63,630 bases of DNA from positions 1 through 63,630 of IMG/VR virus record IMGVR_UViG_3300022074_000034; one strand, given 5' to 3'. Under the pieces are notes generated by a model that did no database searches, had not been told where the DNA came from, and was given only the letters and a program-made list of their open reading frames with translations. Within the stretch, counting starts at the first letter, position 1; every line of letters begins with the position of its first letter. The translations under genes were made by a program, and so were the position numbers. Positions 11,801 to 20,573 of this stretch are shown piece by piece. Source of the DNA: a virus.

Positions 11801-14800
11801 ATATAAAGAAGTACCTAAGATTATCATAGTCTGTTTCTAGTTGGTCTAATATTTTATCTAGTTCGTATATCTCTGAGCGTAAAGAGTCATTTGTTTTTTG
11901 TCCGTGTTTACCACCAAAAGCTAATCTTTTTATTCTTTCTTTTGCAGCCTTTTCTCTAGCTGCAGCTGCCTCTCTATCTAATGTTGGCTGGCCTTCCATC
12001 TTAAGAGCTTCAGACATGTAGATAGCATATGCTAGTGTATCAGCCTGCTGTCTAATAAAACGTCTTCTGTTACCATTTGCATCCTCTAGCTCTACGTACT
12101 TTATCTTCTTAGATCTTTCTGTACGCTTTACAGCATCATTTGGATTGGCCTCTTTATTGTAGTATGTAGTACCATCTATTTGGAATGTTCTACCATCTTC
12201 ACTTATAACTTGTATGCCGCCTAGATTGTCAGGGTCAAATGCTTCTTGTCCTTCTCCTGTAGCATCTTCTTGATCTGCGATCTTGTTCTCTTGTTGCTCA
12301 CCTTCCTTTACATCAAGTCTTCCTTGTTTCTTCAAGTCTAACTGTCTCTCTAACTCACTGATAGCCGAGCTTAGTCCTGCACGTTGTATTGGAGTAAGTT
12401 TAGTTTTATCTATCTTCTTAAGATTCTCAATCTTTTTTTCAATAGTTTCACCCGCAGTTGTTAGATACTTTTGATGCTCTCCTCTTTCTTTTGCTTTAAA
12501 CTCATTTTCTTTTGCTAAAGCTTTTTGTTTTAAGCTTGGAGGTAGATCCGGATCTTCTAGTATTTTCTTTATGTCTTCAGAGGATTCTGCTTTATCAAAG
12601 TTTTCATTAAATGCTTTTGTCTGCTCTCGTAATAGTGTAGCATCTTGTTCTACTTTAAGGTTTCTTTGGAATGTTGCTTGTGCGTATGGGTCAGATGCTA
12701 GTTTATTATATCTATCTAATGCTGTAAATGTGTCTTCAGAAAGAGCAACATAGTCTTGAGCTTGTTTTTTAAATTGTTCAGCTGCAATTGGATCTATTTT
12801 AGACAATTCATTATATGCTTTATCTAAATTTGAAACCATGTCTAAATAGTTTTTTCTAGCATTAAAATCTTTAGCATCAATTTCTCCGGGTTCTGTTTGG
12901 AATATAGAAAAGTCGTTAAGAATTTTATCTATATCTAAGACATCTCTACTTACAGCACTTATACCAGCTAAAGAGTTTGCAATGATCTCTGACATAGTAT
13001 CCTGTATACTTGCCATTCTATTGGTTCTATCTTTAACTTCTGCTCCTTTAAGTATTAATTGGTTTCTTAGATCTGCACGTTCTCTATAAGTTTGATCTTC
13101 TGCTTTACGAGCTTCTTCACTCATCAGTGATCTAGGCAATCCTCTAGTTTTATCAGGTAATGCAAACCTATCGTTTACATTTTTGTATACCTGCTCTAGA
13201 TTATCAATCTTATTATTTATATCAGATAGCATTTCTGATTTACTCTGACCAGTTATTTGCTCTAGTGTTTTTGTTTCTCCTTTCTCATTAACTAGGGATA
13301 TACCCATAGCCTCTGCAAACTCAGTATCACTTAAGTTACCAAAGTCATTCATTTTCTGTCTGTAAACATCATAACCTCCCATCTCTAAAGCTTGGAGTGC
13401 GTTGTATGATATTAGTTTGAACTGCTCATCTTTGTATGTTTTTATATCTCCTCTCTCTTTAGCAGCTTGCATACGTTTAAGAACTTCGCTACTAGCATTA
13501 GCGTATCCTAATCTTTCTGTAGTGCCATCAAAGAACCCGGTATTTATAGCATCAGCAAGTATTTGTGCATTCTTTTTTCTTTTTGAGTGGTCTTTACCTA
13601 CAATAGATTGTCCTCCACCCATGATACCTCCAGTTAGTAAACCAACAAACATTGATTCTAAACCTTCTTGTGTGCCAAATGTTTTAGATAAAGCATCATT
13701 TAGCGCTTTACCCATATCTCCATAGCCGTTATTCTTTAGTTTATCTGTGTGATAGCTGTGTGCAAATTCCCCAGACGCAAACTGAAAACCTTCTTGGAAT
13801 GCTTCTTCTACGCCATTCATTGCAATAGGCTTCATTCTATTCATCACCCCTTGCCACATAGTTTCATTAGCAAACTTAGATGCAGCTTTTCTTGAAGTAG
13901 CGTCTAACACTACATCACCAGTTGCTTTTGTAGCAGCATTAAATCCTGCTACTTGTTTACCAAACATCATTAAGTTAGTACCAGCAAGAACCGGTAGTTG
14001 TAATGCAAAGTTTGTATTTGCTGCAGCATAAGATACATCTTCAAATTGAGCTTTTATATCTGCAGGAATTTGACTCTCATTATCTAATAAGTTCTCTTGC
14101 ATGTATCCATCTAGCAGTGTTTGATATGTATTTTTTTGACTTTCTCTTGCTTCTACAGATGCTTCAGCTAATGACATCATTAAACCTGCCTCAAGGACCT
14201 GAGCAGCACGCACGGTTCTGTTTAATGTACTAGCACTTTTTGCTAGTTTAGTACCTAGCTTTGTACCATTGACTATAGCTTTAGTTGTATTATAAAGAGC
14301 TGTTCCTTTTGCTGCCCCTCCCACACCTTTTGTTAGCAGGCCTATAGGTCCTAGTCCACCTGTTAGGTACATAGTTGCTATAGAACCTAAAGAATATCCT
14401 AATCCATTTGCTACAGTATCAGCCCAGAAGTTTGCAGTTCCTAGCTTTTGGAACGTGCTCATCTTCTGCTCCTCTCTTGTAAGATAGTTAGGCATGTTCT
14501 CACGCATCCACTCATTAGTCTTATCTACGCTTCTACCTATAGCATTATCGTAATAAGCGCCTCCACTAAACAATTCTCCTATTCCAAATATAACTCCTAG
14601 TGTGTTCTCTGCAACAGCTCCTATAGTAGTAACACCTGCTTTAGCTAAACCTCTACCCCACTGCTCAGCTGTAGATTGATTACGAGCTCTTATCTCTTCC
14701 CAATCTAACTCTTGTCCTAGTGGTACATTATAGTCTGTAAACTTAGTTATACTATCCTTTTTACGATTAGCATACATACCAGATGTAATACCAGTACCAA

Positions 14801-14984
14801 TCATCTGTCTTCCTATTTCACCACCACCAAGTGTGACAGTTGGCCTTACAGCCTTTAAAGGCTCGTTAAGGAATGGGTGCATTTTTACAGGCTTGTCATC
14901 TGTAGATGTAGTAGTGTCCTGTGTAGGACCACTACCGTCTAAAGGCTCTCCTAAAAACGGATGTATTTTAACTTCTTCTGCCAT
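8853..14984 (-). CDS. Giant virion cargo/ejection protein with HPFL repeats, 2043 aa
   Basis: I do not recognise a catalytic domain. The N-terminus carries two copies of a short motif, VKIHPFLGEPL (residues 5-15) and VKMHPFLNEPL (about 33-43), separated by a Thr/Asp-rich linker. Residues of roughly 110-350 include several Gly-rich hydrophobic stretches that could insert in membrane. The centre (about 500-1250) is charged and coiled-coil-like, followed by a Thr/Glu/Gln-rich low-complexity region and a more globular C-terminal part. Hydrophobic segments plus long helices in a giant protein beside the vRNAP resemble proteins ejected to form a DNA/protein translocation path. Function is inferred from position and composition. 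Confidence 0.75.
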   Translation of the reverse strand: MAEEVKIHPFLGEPLDGSGPTQDTTTSTDDKPVKMHPFLNEPLKAVRPTVTLGGGEIGRQMIGTGITSGMYANRKKDSITKFTDYNVPLGQELDWEEIRARNQSTAEQWGRGLAKAGVTTIGAVAENTLGVIFGIGELFSGGAYYDNAIGRSVDKTNEWMRENMPNYLTREEQKMSTFQKLGTANFWADTVANGLGYSLGSIATMYLTGGLGPIGLLTKGVGGAAKGTALYNTTKAIVNGTKLGTKLAKSASTLNRTVRAAQVLEAGLMMSLAEASVEARESQKNTYQTLLDGYMQENLLDNESQIPADIKAQFEDVSYAAANTNFALQLPVLAGTNLMMFGKQVAGFNAATKATGDVVLDATSRKAASKFANETMWQGVMNRMKPIAMNGVEEAFQEGFQFASGEFAHSYHTDKLKNNGYGDMGKALNDALSKTFGTQEGLESMFVGLLTGGIMGGGQSIVGKDHSKRKKNAQILADAINTGFFDGTTERLGYANASSEVLKRMQAAKERGDIKTYKDEQFKLISYNALQALEMGGYDVYRQKMNDFGNLSDTEFAEAMGISLVNEKGETKTLEQITGQSKSEMLSDINNKIDNLEQVYKNVNDRFALPDKTRGLPRSLMSEEARKAEDQTYRERADLRNQLILKGAEVKDRTNRMASIQDTMSEIIANSLAGISAVSRDVLDIDKILNDFSIFQTEPGEIDAKDFNARKNYLDMVSNLDKAYNELSKIDPIAAEQFKKQAQDYVALSEDTFTALDRYNKLASDPYAQATFQRNLKVEQDATLLREQTKAFNENFDKAESSEDIKKILEDPDLPPSLKQKALAKENEFKAKERGEHQKYLTTAGETIEKKIENLKKIDKTKLTPIQRAGLSSAISELERQLDLKKQGRLDVKEGEQQENKIADQEDATGEGQEAFDPDNLGGIQVISEDGRTFQIDGTTYYNKEANPNDAVKRTERSKKIKYVELEDANGNRRRFIRQQADTLAYAIYMSEALKMEGQPTLDREAAAAREKAAKERIKRLAFGGKHGQKTNDSLRSEIYELDKILDQLETDYDNLRYFFISEGATKKDINNEPEMRERKREINSLRAKIRARKGVLKLRGQAIGVSEMERVRIEGKAMEAIEESKEYKAIVQNEITELERAIETLDQSMQEYKSNDDFDSFKAASAARNQAQQKLKQKRKDLLNAEAQIALEENKLKGITNENETGLPEYGGQTTESTEGETQEQDTPREVGDNTESAREEGTVVNTEKQGKEEVYETKDDDGESVSIRVRTNPDGSREVSYFKGTDTKPENRYLTETYKKDNTLTNEQIVENIVTGEGEVVTKKSEKQLETKAERQQQIRDKQVKKEDTVEPVGKSEKAIEKSVENNKRSQEAAKPTSSGKQGGPRTGFISAKEAEQLGLEGPGMEAPPMPPAEGPTFGESLQQQRPTAVPLQVRENESIEESKDVLKEYDREEISKILRSDDPKVIEDYLGKKINESIVYYEKGKAVRTTYQYGVIDKVSASDGSVVSRLLDLGNNQVGIPNMNINMDTMERLNKAKFGNDGVYLGNEDIVSLLKASLGEPTQQTSLTTSQTPAAVPTQGDNIETKAAMSDRAIKDPATNRSQIEVSPAGSPAVNAPDTVDGQIIKMDREALIQIQPGVEVEFQIIENDYYKENFPDGSVADMPVYFKVGDQIVGKLQRGEGQDRADIVRKLQAGERVTTQVASITSPNFNNARTADGQKYFYDPRETFGGAPQLVGTVVTDGVVEFIGPSGSDLTMRTPGRTAPGQVGFLIPANQNPEGTDNVSMGSTANLTRDAVAAVGEALKQKNFDLAREIVANSDESRRAVAYSDPNYLEFGQFGSGQNYMVYNSPQAGRLIRLNDVQLQNALQDKPFKFSFVDVQNGDFQVTKAESKDYDKIKDNFKKDFADFLDRKKYNVDLDRASREGAYTSPVNPNNTYDSYTGYLFSAQELGNVGRSEGLGYNSILTTDVVRTSVGYFHNPVITFSKGNLKGTTVEQISENTTFASSKAPSLSDLKNFANEMGSPFAADLNRNDFDQDCK

Positions 14985-14987
14985 ATA

Positions 14988-17345
14988 TTAATTTGTCATT
15001 AGTCTAAATGATTGACCTCTTTCGTTTGATAGTCTAATTATTTGTTCTAACTCAGGGTCGTTAGGAGTCATTGTGTTTATTAAACCTTTGTTAACATCGT
15101 ACAATCCTACACTTACAACATCTCCTCCGTCATTAAAGTTGTATTGTAAATGTCCTGCGTATTGACCATTAGAGTTGTAAAAACCTACATTAGCATCATC
15201 TAGTCCTGCAACAGCTGCTCTACCATATGTCATAGCTATCTTGTACATAGGATCATTAAAGTATTGATCCATACCACTAGCTTCAAAATTAGATGTAGGT
15301 ACTTTAACTATAATGTTTTCTCCCGTTTTTGGATCTACTGCATCTAGTTGCATTGATACTGTAGGTTCTCCTAAATAAGGCTGCTTATCAAAAGTAACTT
15401 GTGTAACTTTTAGCTGAGTGTTTGCAGGAAGATCATAATCTTCTATAAGACTAGCAACACTTCCTGTACCATCTTGTTTCAATCCTCCGTAGAATATTCT
15501 AAAGTTAGGATTAAGAGGTCGTTTTTCAAAAGTAGACTTAACTGCTTTTGTATTAGTTTGAGCCATTGCATCTGTCTCGCCTGGGAAGTTAGTAGAAGTA
15601 GTTCCTGCAACTAGTATCTTACTATTCTTTTCAAGATAAGCATTTACTTTATCTAAACTTGGATTCATATCTGAAGTAAATTTAGCAACAAGGTTTCCAC
15701 CTAACTGATTAATCTGCTGTTGAGCTAATCTTACGTCTCCTATTTTAGCTTCTAGTGCTGCAGAAGTTCCTCTACCTCCTTGAAGTTCTTTACTATAATT
15801 ACCTAAATCAGCAATTCTAGCTGCAACTTGCTCGTCAGTTGCATTAGGCATATTAAGTATATCTTTAGCATTACTAATAAATTCTTGGCCAGTTACATCA
15901 CCATATGTGTTTTTCTTAACATTTTCTACACCCTTAATATATCCAGTTTTTTCATATGCTTCTCTGAGCCTTTCTTCTTGTAAAAATATTTCTGCCCTTG
16001 CATTTTCTATTTTATTTTGGTAAGACTTTAACACTCCTTGCATTTGTTCAGGCACTCTACCATTCATTATATCTTCTGCACTTATTATAGCATCTGGTCC
16101 TATCAACTCATTTTTCCTAGCATACCTAGTAGCCTCGTCAGCTACTACTATCTCAGTTCCTTGATATGTTTCAATATAACCATTAACATCTTCAAGGCTT
16201 ACTCCGCCTGGATTTTGAAGTTCTGTTACTCCTGTGTCAAAAGCCACAGCAGGAACATACTTATCTAAGGCAGACTTAAGTCCTACTAAATATTTCTGAT
16301 CGTAGTCTTGTATGTACTCAGTAAATATATTTTCGTATGCAAACTTAGTAATTGCAGTTTGTTGTTGTTGACCTATTATACCTGAAAGAGTTTCATCTTT
16401 TAGATATTTTTGACGGGCTTGTATTTGTTCCGCCTCAGATTCTAACCCTGCTCCGCTAAGAAGCTTGGTTTCTTTCTGTATCTTTTCATCTATCTGCGCA
16501 GCTAGCTTATCATTACCATCTGCAATTGCTTTATCTCTTAAACCTACTAATCCATTACTATCAGGATCATTTTCATCTCCATATAAACTAGCAGTTAAAC
16601 GTTGTCTAATCTGTTCATCTGTAATATCAAAAGTTGTAAGATCTGTTTGCTGTGCTACTGATGCAGCTACACCCGGTCTAGACATTACTTCATTAAATAC
16701 AGTATTCACTTGATCAGCTGTAACTGTTTTATATGAATTTCCTACTTTAATAGTATACATTGCGTCAGGACCTTGTCCTACTGTTTGCACAATTTGACCT
16801 CCCTCTTTAGCTGCAAAGTCGTCCATAGCTTCAGACATTAGCGCTTGTATATCAACGTCTTTTACAAAGTTATAGCCACTGAAGTAGCTACCATCATCAA
16901 TACTACCGTCTTCACTTCTCTGTAATCCTGAGTATCCAAAGTTAGATTTAGCAATAGCTTTATTATAAGTCAATGCATTTATATCTCCTTTATCATATGC
17001 ATCTTTTACTCTTTTTTGATATGCTTGATACATCTCATAGTTCTGTTTTATAGGCTGATACCCTTTATCGAACTCTCTAGCACTTTTAGACACATCCATC
17101 ATCATAGTTTCATAATCACCACGTGCAGATCTGTCTTGCAGCTGCTGTCTAGTTTCCTGCTCAAGTTGCATCTTAAGAGCCTGATCTCCTTCAAAGTCTG
17201 CGGCTTGCATTTGATCTACTGCACCTGCTATAGCATCATCAGCATTGAATGCTTGTTGAAACTTTTGTCTCTGTAGTGTATTTATTTGTACAGATCCTGG
17301 ATCTTTATAAACACTAACATATGGTCTTAAGTTATATCTACTCAT
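14988..17345 (-). CDS. Large virion protein, probable cargo, 785 aa
   Basis: It starts MSRYNLRPYVSVYKDPGS and its ATG overlaps the stop of the upstream gene by 8 bases (ATGAGTAG). The protein is mostly helical and Gln/Asp/Ala-rich, with predicted coiled-coil character around residues 25-130 and 260-480 and a more beta-rich last third. There are no transmembrane segments, cysteine clusters or nuclease/protease motifs that I can see. It sits between the Ala/Gly-rich 1077-aa protein and the 2043-aa giant, so it is probably one of the set packaged with the RNA polymerase. The family is not identified. Confidence 0.72.
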   Translation of the reverse strand: MSRYNLRPYVSVYKDPGSVQINTLQRQKFQQAFNADDAIAGAVDQMQAADFEGDQALKMQLEQETRQQLQDRSARGDYETMMMDVSKSAREFDKGYQPIKQNYEMYQAYQKRVKDAYDKGDINALTYNKAIAKSNFGYSGLQRSEDGSIDDGSYFSGYNFVKDVDIQALMSEAMDDFAAKEGGQIVQTVGQGPDAMYTIKVGNSYKTVTADQVNTVFNEVMSRPGVAASVAQQTDLTTFDITDEQIRQRLTASLYGDENDPDSNGLVGLRDKAIADGNDKLAAQIDEKIQKETKLLSGAGLESEAEQIQARQKYLKDETLSGIIGQQQQTAITKFAYENIFTEYIQDYDQKYLVGLKSALDKYVPAVAFDTGVTELQNPGGVSLEDVNGYIETYQGTEIVVADEATRYARKNELIGPDAIISAEDIMNGRVPEQMQGVLKSYQNKIENARAEIFLQEERLREAYEKTGYIKGVENVKKNTYGDVTGQEFISNAKDILNMPNATDEQVAARIADLGNYSKELQGGRGTSAALEAKIGDVRLAQQQINQLGGNLVAKFTSDMNPSLDKVNAYLEKNSKILVAGTTSTNFPGETDAMAQTNTKAVKSTFEKRPLNPNFRIFYGGLKQDGTGSVASLIEDYDLPANTQLKVTQVTFDKQPYLGEPTVSMQLDAVDPKTGENIIVKVPTSNFEASGMDQYFNDPMYKIAMTYGRAAVAGLDDANVGFYNSNGQYAGHLQYNFNDGGDVVSVGLYDVNKGLINTMTPNDPELEQIIRLSNERGQSFRLMTN

Positions 17346-20300
17346 CTTTTTTATCTTCTTTAGTTACTTGAGCCTCACCAAAACGTTTGTTAAATAACTC
17401 AGCTATATCAGCATTTGTATATGGTTGACCTGTTCTAGGATTAACTTGATTCTTCAAGAAGTTTCTTAATCTATCTCTTTCATAAATACCCATATCACCA
17501 GTAGCTCTTGCTAATCTTTCAGTAGCTTTGTATGACAGTAGATCACCAGCTAATCCTGCAGTTCTTTCTGTGAATGCATCTATAGCTTCTAATCTTCTAT
17601 TCTCATTAGCAGCTAACTGTGCCTCTCTTAGCCCTGTATTAATTTGATCTGCCTGCATTGCATTAGCAACATTTCTAACATTAGTTTGTTGTGCCATCTG
17701 TGCTTCTTGATTTGCAATCTGAGTGTTTACTCTAGACTCTTGTGCAGCAATCTTTAGATCACCTTCTTGTTTACGTCTGTATGCAGACATCTTAGCAATG
17801 ATACCAGCTGGTCCAATACCGCTAGTTTCAATAAATCTATTCATAGCTCTGCTATCCGCAGCATTAGCAGCACGTTCAGTGTTGTAGCTTACTCTATCTA
17901 ATGTAGGAGCTTTAATTCTACCAGGCGCGCCCATCTGCTCTGCTACTCTATCTTTCTTAAAGAATGCATATGCAGGTGCAATAAGTTGTGCAACCCCCGC
18001 ACCTATAGCTAAACCAGGAACATCTCTACGTAATCTCTTTAAAGCTTTTTTCTCTAAGTCTGTTAAGTCCGCTCCTGAGTTTGCTTTGTCTACCACACTC
18101 TTGTCTTCTTCTGAAAGTGAGTTATAGTCAAACTCTTCTGGGCCCATTGTCATATTTGCATCTTCAATGCCCTCCATTCTAAACTCTTCATTGTTAGTTA
18201 CTATAGGAACATTAAATAAAGCGCTATCTGGATCTATAGCATCTGGAACACCATCACCATCAGCATCGGGATAACCTGTTTGTGTAGTATTCTTAGTAGT
18301 ATTAGCGGGTTGTTTTTTATTATTCTTTTCAGTGTTATTAGTAGCAGACTTAGACTTATTATTAGTAGTCTTTTCTACTGGAATAAAACTATTTGTAGCA
18401 GCATCAAAAACTAACTTTCCTGACATAATATCTTTACGTTGCTGTAACTGCTTATTAAGTTCATCCTCAGATATAAGCTGATTTTCAAAAGGAGCAGGTC
18501 CCCGCTGTATTAATGTATTATCTTGAGGAACTATAGAAGTCACGTCAAAAGTTGAATTATATGGTGCTGTTACAAAAGGAGATTGAGTTGCAATACCTCC
18601 ACCTTGATAGTAACCACCAGCGCCTAACTTAACAGTATTAGGATTTCTACCTGCTTTCTTTTCTTGTAGCTTGGCTAGAGCATCAACATCTTTTTGACTT
18701 CCACCATTCTTTAGTATCTCTTTATGTCTCTGTGCAAATGACTTACCTCCCATCTTTAAGTGTTGTGAGAAAAAGTAATCTCTTTTACCACCTTTCTTCA
18801 TAGTTACTTGATCCATCGTTTCGTTACCTTCTACTTCTGTCATAGGGTCTACCATGATACCGCCTTGTGCATGACTTTTACCTTTGAACTCTATAGCATC
18901 AGATCCTGGTATAGGTTTAGCTACACCACCTGGCAGTTTTACACCACCCATTTGTTTCTTATTAAGAAGAGATGCAAAACCTCCTGGAGGTAGTGGTTGA
19001 TATTGTTTAGTTGGAACGTTAGGCGTAACATTAGACATTAGTTGTGGAATTATTGGGGGTTGAACTCCAGTTGTTTCTGAAGCAAATGTTTGATTCATAT
19101 CTGCAGAAGGTTGGAAATTACCAGCAGGATTTACAATGTTTGCAGCTTGTAACATATTTGCTGTTGCTTTAACTTTCTTTCCTTTTACTATAGCCTTCTG
19201 AGCTAAATTTGCTCCTGCCTTTACTGCTTTAGGAGCTGATATTGTATCACCTATAACTGGTATAGCTGAAACTAAATTAAGTCCCGTGTTCAGTGCATGT
19301 TTTTTAGCCGCATCTGTATCTCCTGTTACACCAGAATAAATTCCTCTACCTGCAGAAATAACAGTATTAGCTATATCTGCAAAAGGTCCTACAGGTCCTG
19401 CTAATCCAGCTAGTGTTAATCCGTCTTGCAATGTATCTAACTTCTGACTAAATCCTCCACTCTGTCTTAGATCAGCACCAAAGTCAAAACCTGAATATTC
19501 TTTAGACTTGAGTGCTTCTAGTTTTTGTTTAGATGCAATCCTTTGTACTTCTTCTTTTTTCTTTTCCTCAGCTTTTGCTTCTTCTTTTCTAGCCTTACCT
19601 CTTGTTATAAGGCCTTTACCTAAACCATATATAGCTCCACCTATAACACCAGCCGCCGTACCTACAGGACCTAACGTAGATCCCATTAATGCTGCAGTTG
19701 ACATAGCTGCACCAATACCTGTACCTACACCTGATAGTCCAGATCCTATAGACTCTCCTACGTTCATTGTAGTAGCATCTTGGTCATCTGATGCCATCTT
19801 AAGACCTTCACCTGCAAGTGATGCAATAGCACCAACACCGCCCATACCTATACCACCGGCTGCTCCAGCACCTGCTCCAGCTCCAGCAGATGCGGCGCCA
19901 GATGCGGCACCACTTGAAACCTCAGCAGCTTTTTGAGCTCCCTTTGCAGCTAGCCCTTGAGTAAAAGATCCTGAAACAGGTTGCGCAAGAAGCTTGGCTC
20001 CTTGCTCAGGTAACACCGTACTTGTAACAAGTTCAGCTCCTTTTTGACCAGCTGTAGATCCAACAGTTTCAAGAGTTTTTTGTGCAGCTAAATCCTTTGC
20101 CTTAGCAGCAGCTTTTTCAATACCCTTTTGTTTAAGTTTATCAAATACTCCAAGTTTATCTGCAGCTTTTACACCTTGTGATAGTCCTTGTTCTATACCG
20201 CTAATGGTAGAAGCTTGCTTTTGAACTTCTGCTTCTGCTTCATCTTGAAACTTAGTTGACTCTTGAGCTTCTTCTAATTGTTCTTCTAATGCTTTTAGTC

Positions 20301-20571
20301 TAGCTTGATCTGCTTCTTGATATGTTATAGCTGCAGTCTCAGGAGCACCTGGCATAGTGTTAGCGCCATACATTGGAGGTGCAGCTAAACCACCTGCTTG
20401 GTAGTAACCCATACGTCTCATGAATTCTTTTTTACTGCTCTTAGGGTATCCACCATCTTTCATCATCTTAGCTAGTTTACCAATCTTTTTAGATTGACCT
20501 GCATGTAGTTTAGATGCCTTAGCTAGCTGCTTAGATACTTTATTAAGTGTTTTTCTTTTTAAATTTGCCAT
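17338..20571 (-). CDS. Ala/Gly-rich virion cargo protein with GG motifs and Ca-binding repeat, 1077 aa
   Basis: The N-terminus (1-50) is strongly basic, followed by a coiled coil (about 85-120) and an Ala/Gly-rich hydrophobic run (about 210-260) that could be membrane-active. Around residues 530-660 there is a KPIPGSDAIEFKGKSHAQGG-type segment, common in virion proteins of Bacteroidota phages. Short basic GG motifs recur (MMKDGG, YYQAGG, KQMGG, MKKGG, KMGG, KNGG). A DADGDGVPDAIDPD segment near residue 765 is a calcium-binding thrombospondin type 3-like repeat. The C-terminus is helical and Arg/Ala-rich. The start is 2 bp after the muzzle-like gene and follows AGATAATT. A cargo role is inferred from position. 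Confidence 0.75.
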   Translation of the reverse strand: MANLKRKTLNKVSKQLAKASKLHAGQSKKIGKLAKMMKDGGYPKSSKKEFMRRMGYYQAGGLAAPPMYGANTMPGAPETAAITYQEADQARLKALEEQLEEAQESTKFQDEAEAEVQKQASTISGIEQGLSQGVKAADKLGVFDKLKQKGIEKAAAKAKDLAAQKTLETVGSTAGQKGAELVTSTVLPEQGAKLLAQPVSGSFTQGLAAKGAQKAAEVSSGAASGAASAGAGAGAGAAGGIGMGGVGAIASLAGEGLKMASDDQDATTMNVGESIGSGLSGVGTGIGAAMSTAALMGSTLGPVGTAAGVIGGAIYGLGKGLITRGKARKEEAKAEEKKKEEVQRIASKQKLEALKSKEYSGFDFGADLRQSGGFSQKLDTLQDGLTLAGLAGPVGPFADIANTVISAGRGIYSGVTGDTDAAKKHALNTGLNLVSAIPVIGDTISAPKAVKAGANLAQKAIVKGKKVKATANMLQAANIVNPAGNFQPSADMNQTFASETTGVQPPIIPQLMSNVTPNVPTKQYQPLPPGGFASLLNKKQMGGVKLPGGVAKPIPGSDAIEFKGKSHAQGGIMVDPMTEVEGNETMDQVTMKKGGKRDYFFSQHLKMGGKSFAQRHKEILKNGGSQKDVDALAKLQEKKAGRNPNTVKLGAGGYYQGGGIATQSPFVTAPYNSTFDVTSIVPQDNTLIQRGPAPFENQLISEDELNKQLQQRKDIMSGKLVFDAATNSFIPVEKTTNNKSKSATNNTEKNNKKQPANTTKNTTQTGYPDADGDGVPDAIDPDSALFNVPIVTNNEEFRMEGIEDANMTMGPEEFDYNSLSEEDKSVVDKANSGADLTDLEKKALKRLRRDVPGLAIGAGVAQLIAPAYAFFKKDRVAEQMGAPGRIKAPTLDRVSYNTERAANAADSRAMNRFIETSGIGPAGIIAKMSAYRRKQEGDLKIAAQESRVNTQIANQEAQMAQQTNVRNVANAMQADQINTGLREAQLAANENRRLEAIDAFTERTAGLAGDLLSYKATERLARATGDMGIYERDRLRNFLKNQVNPRTGQPYTNADIAELFNKRFGEAQVTKEDKKDE

Positions 20572-20573
20572 AA

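Noticed and set aside
19508-19936. Pro/Ala-rich plus-strand open frame of 142 codons
   Set aside because: It is antisense to the Ala/Gly-rich part of the 1077-aa protein, and the composition is what the complement of that GC-rich repeat gives.
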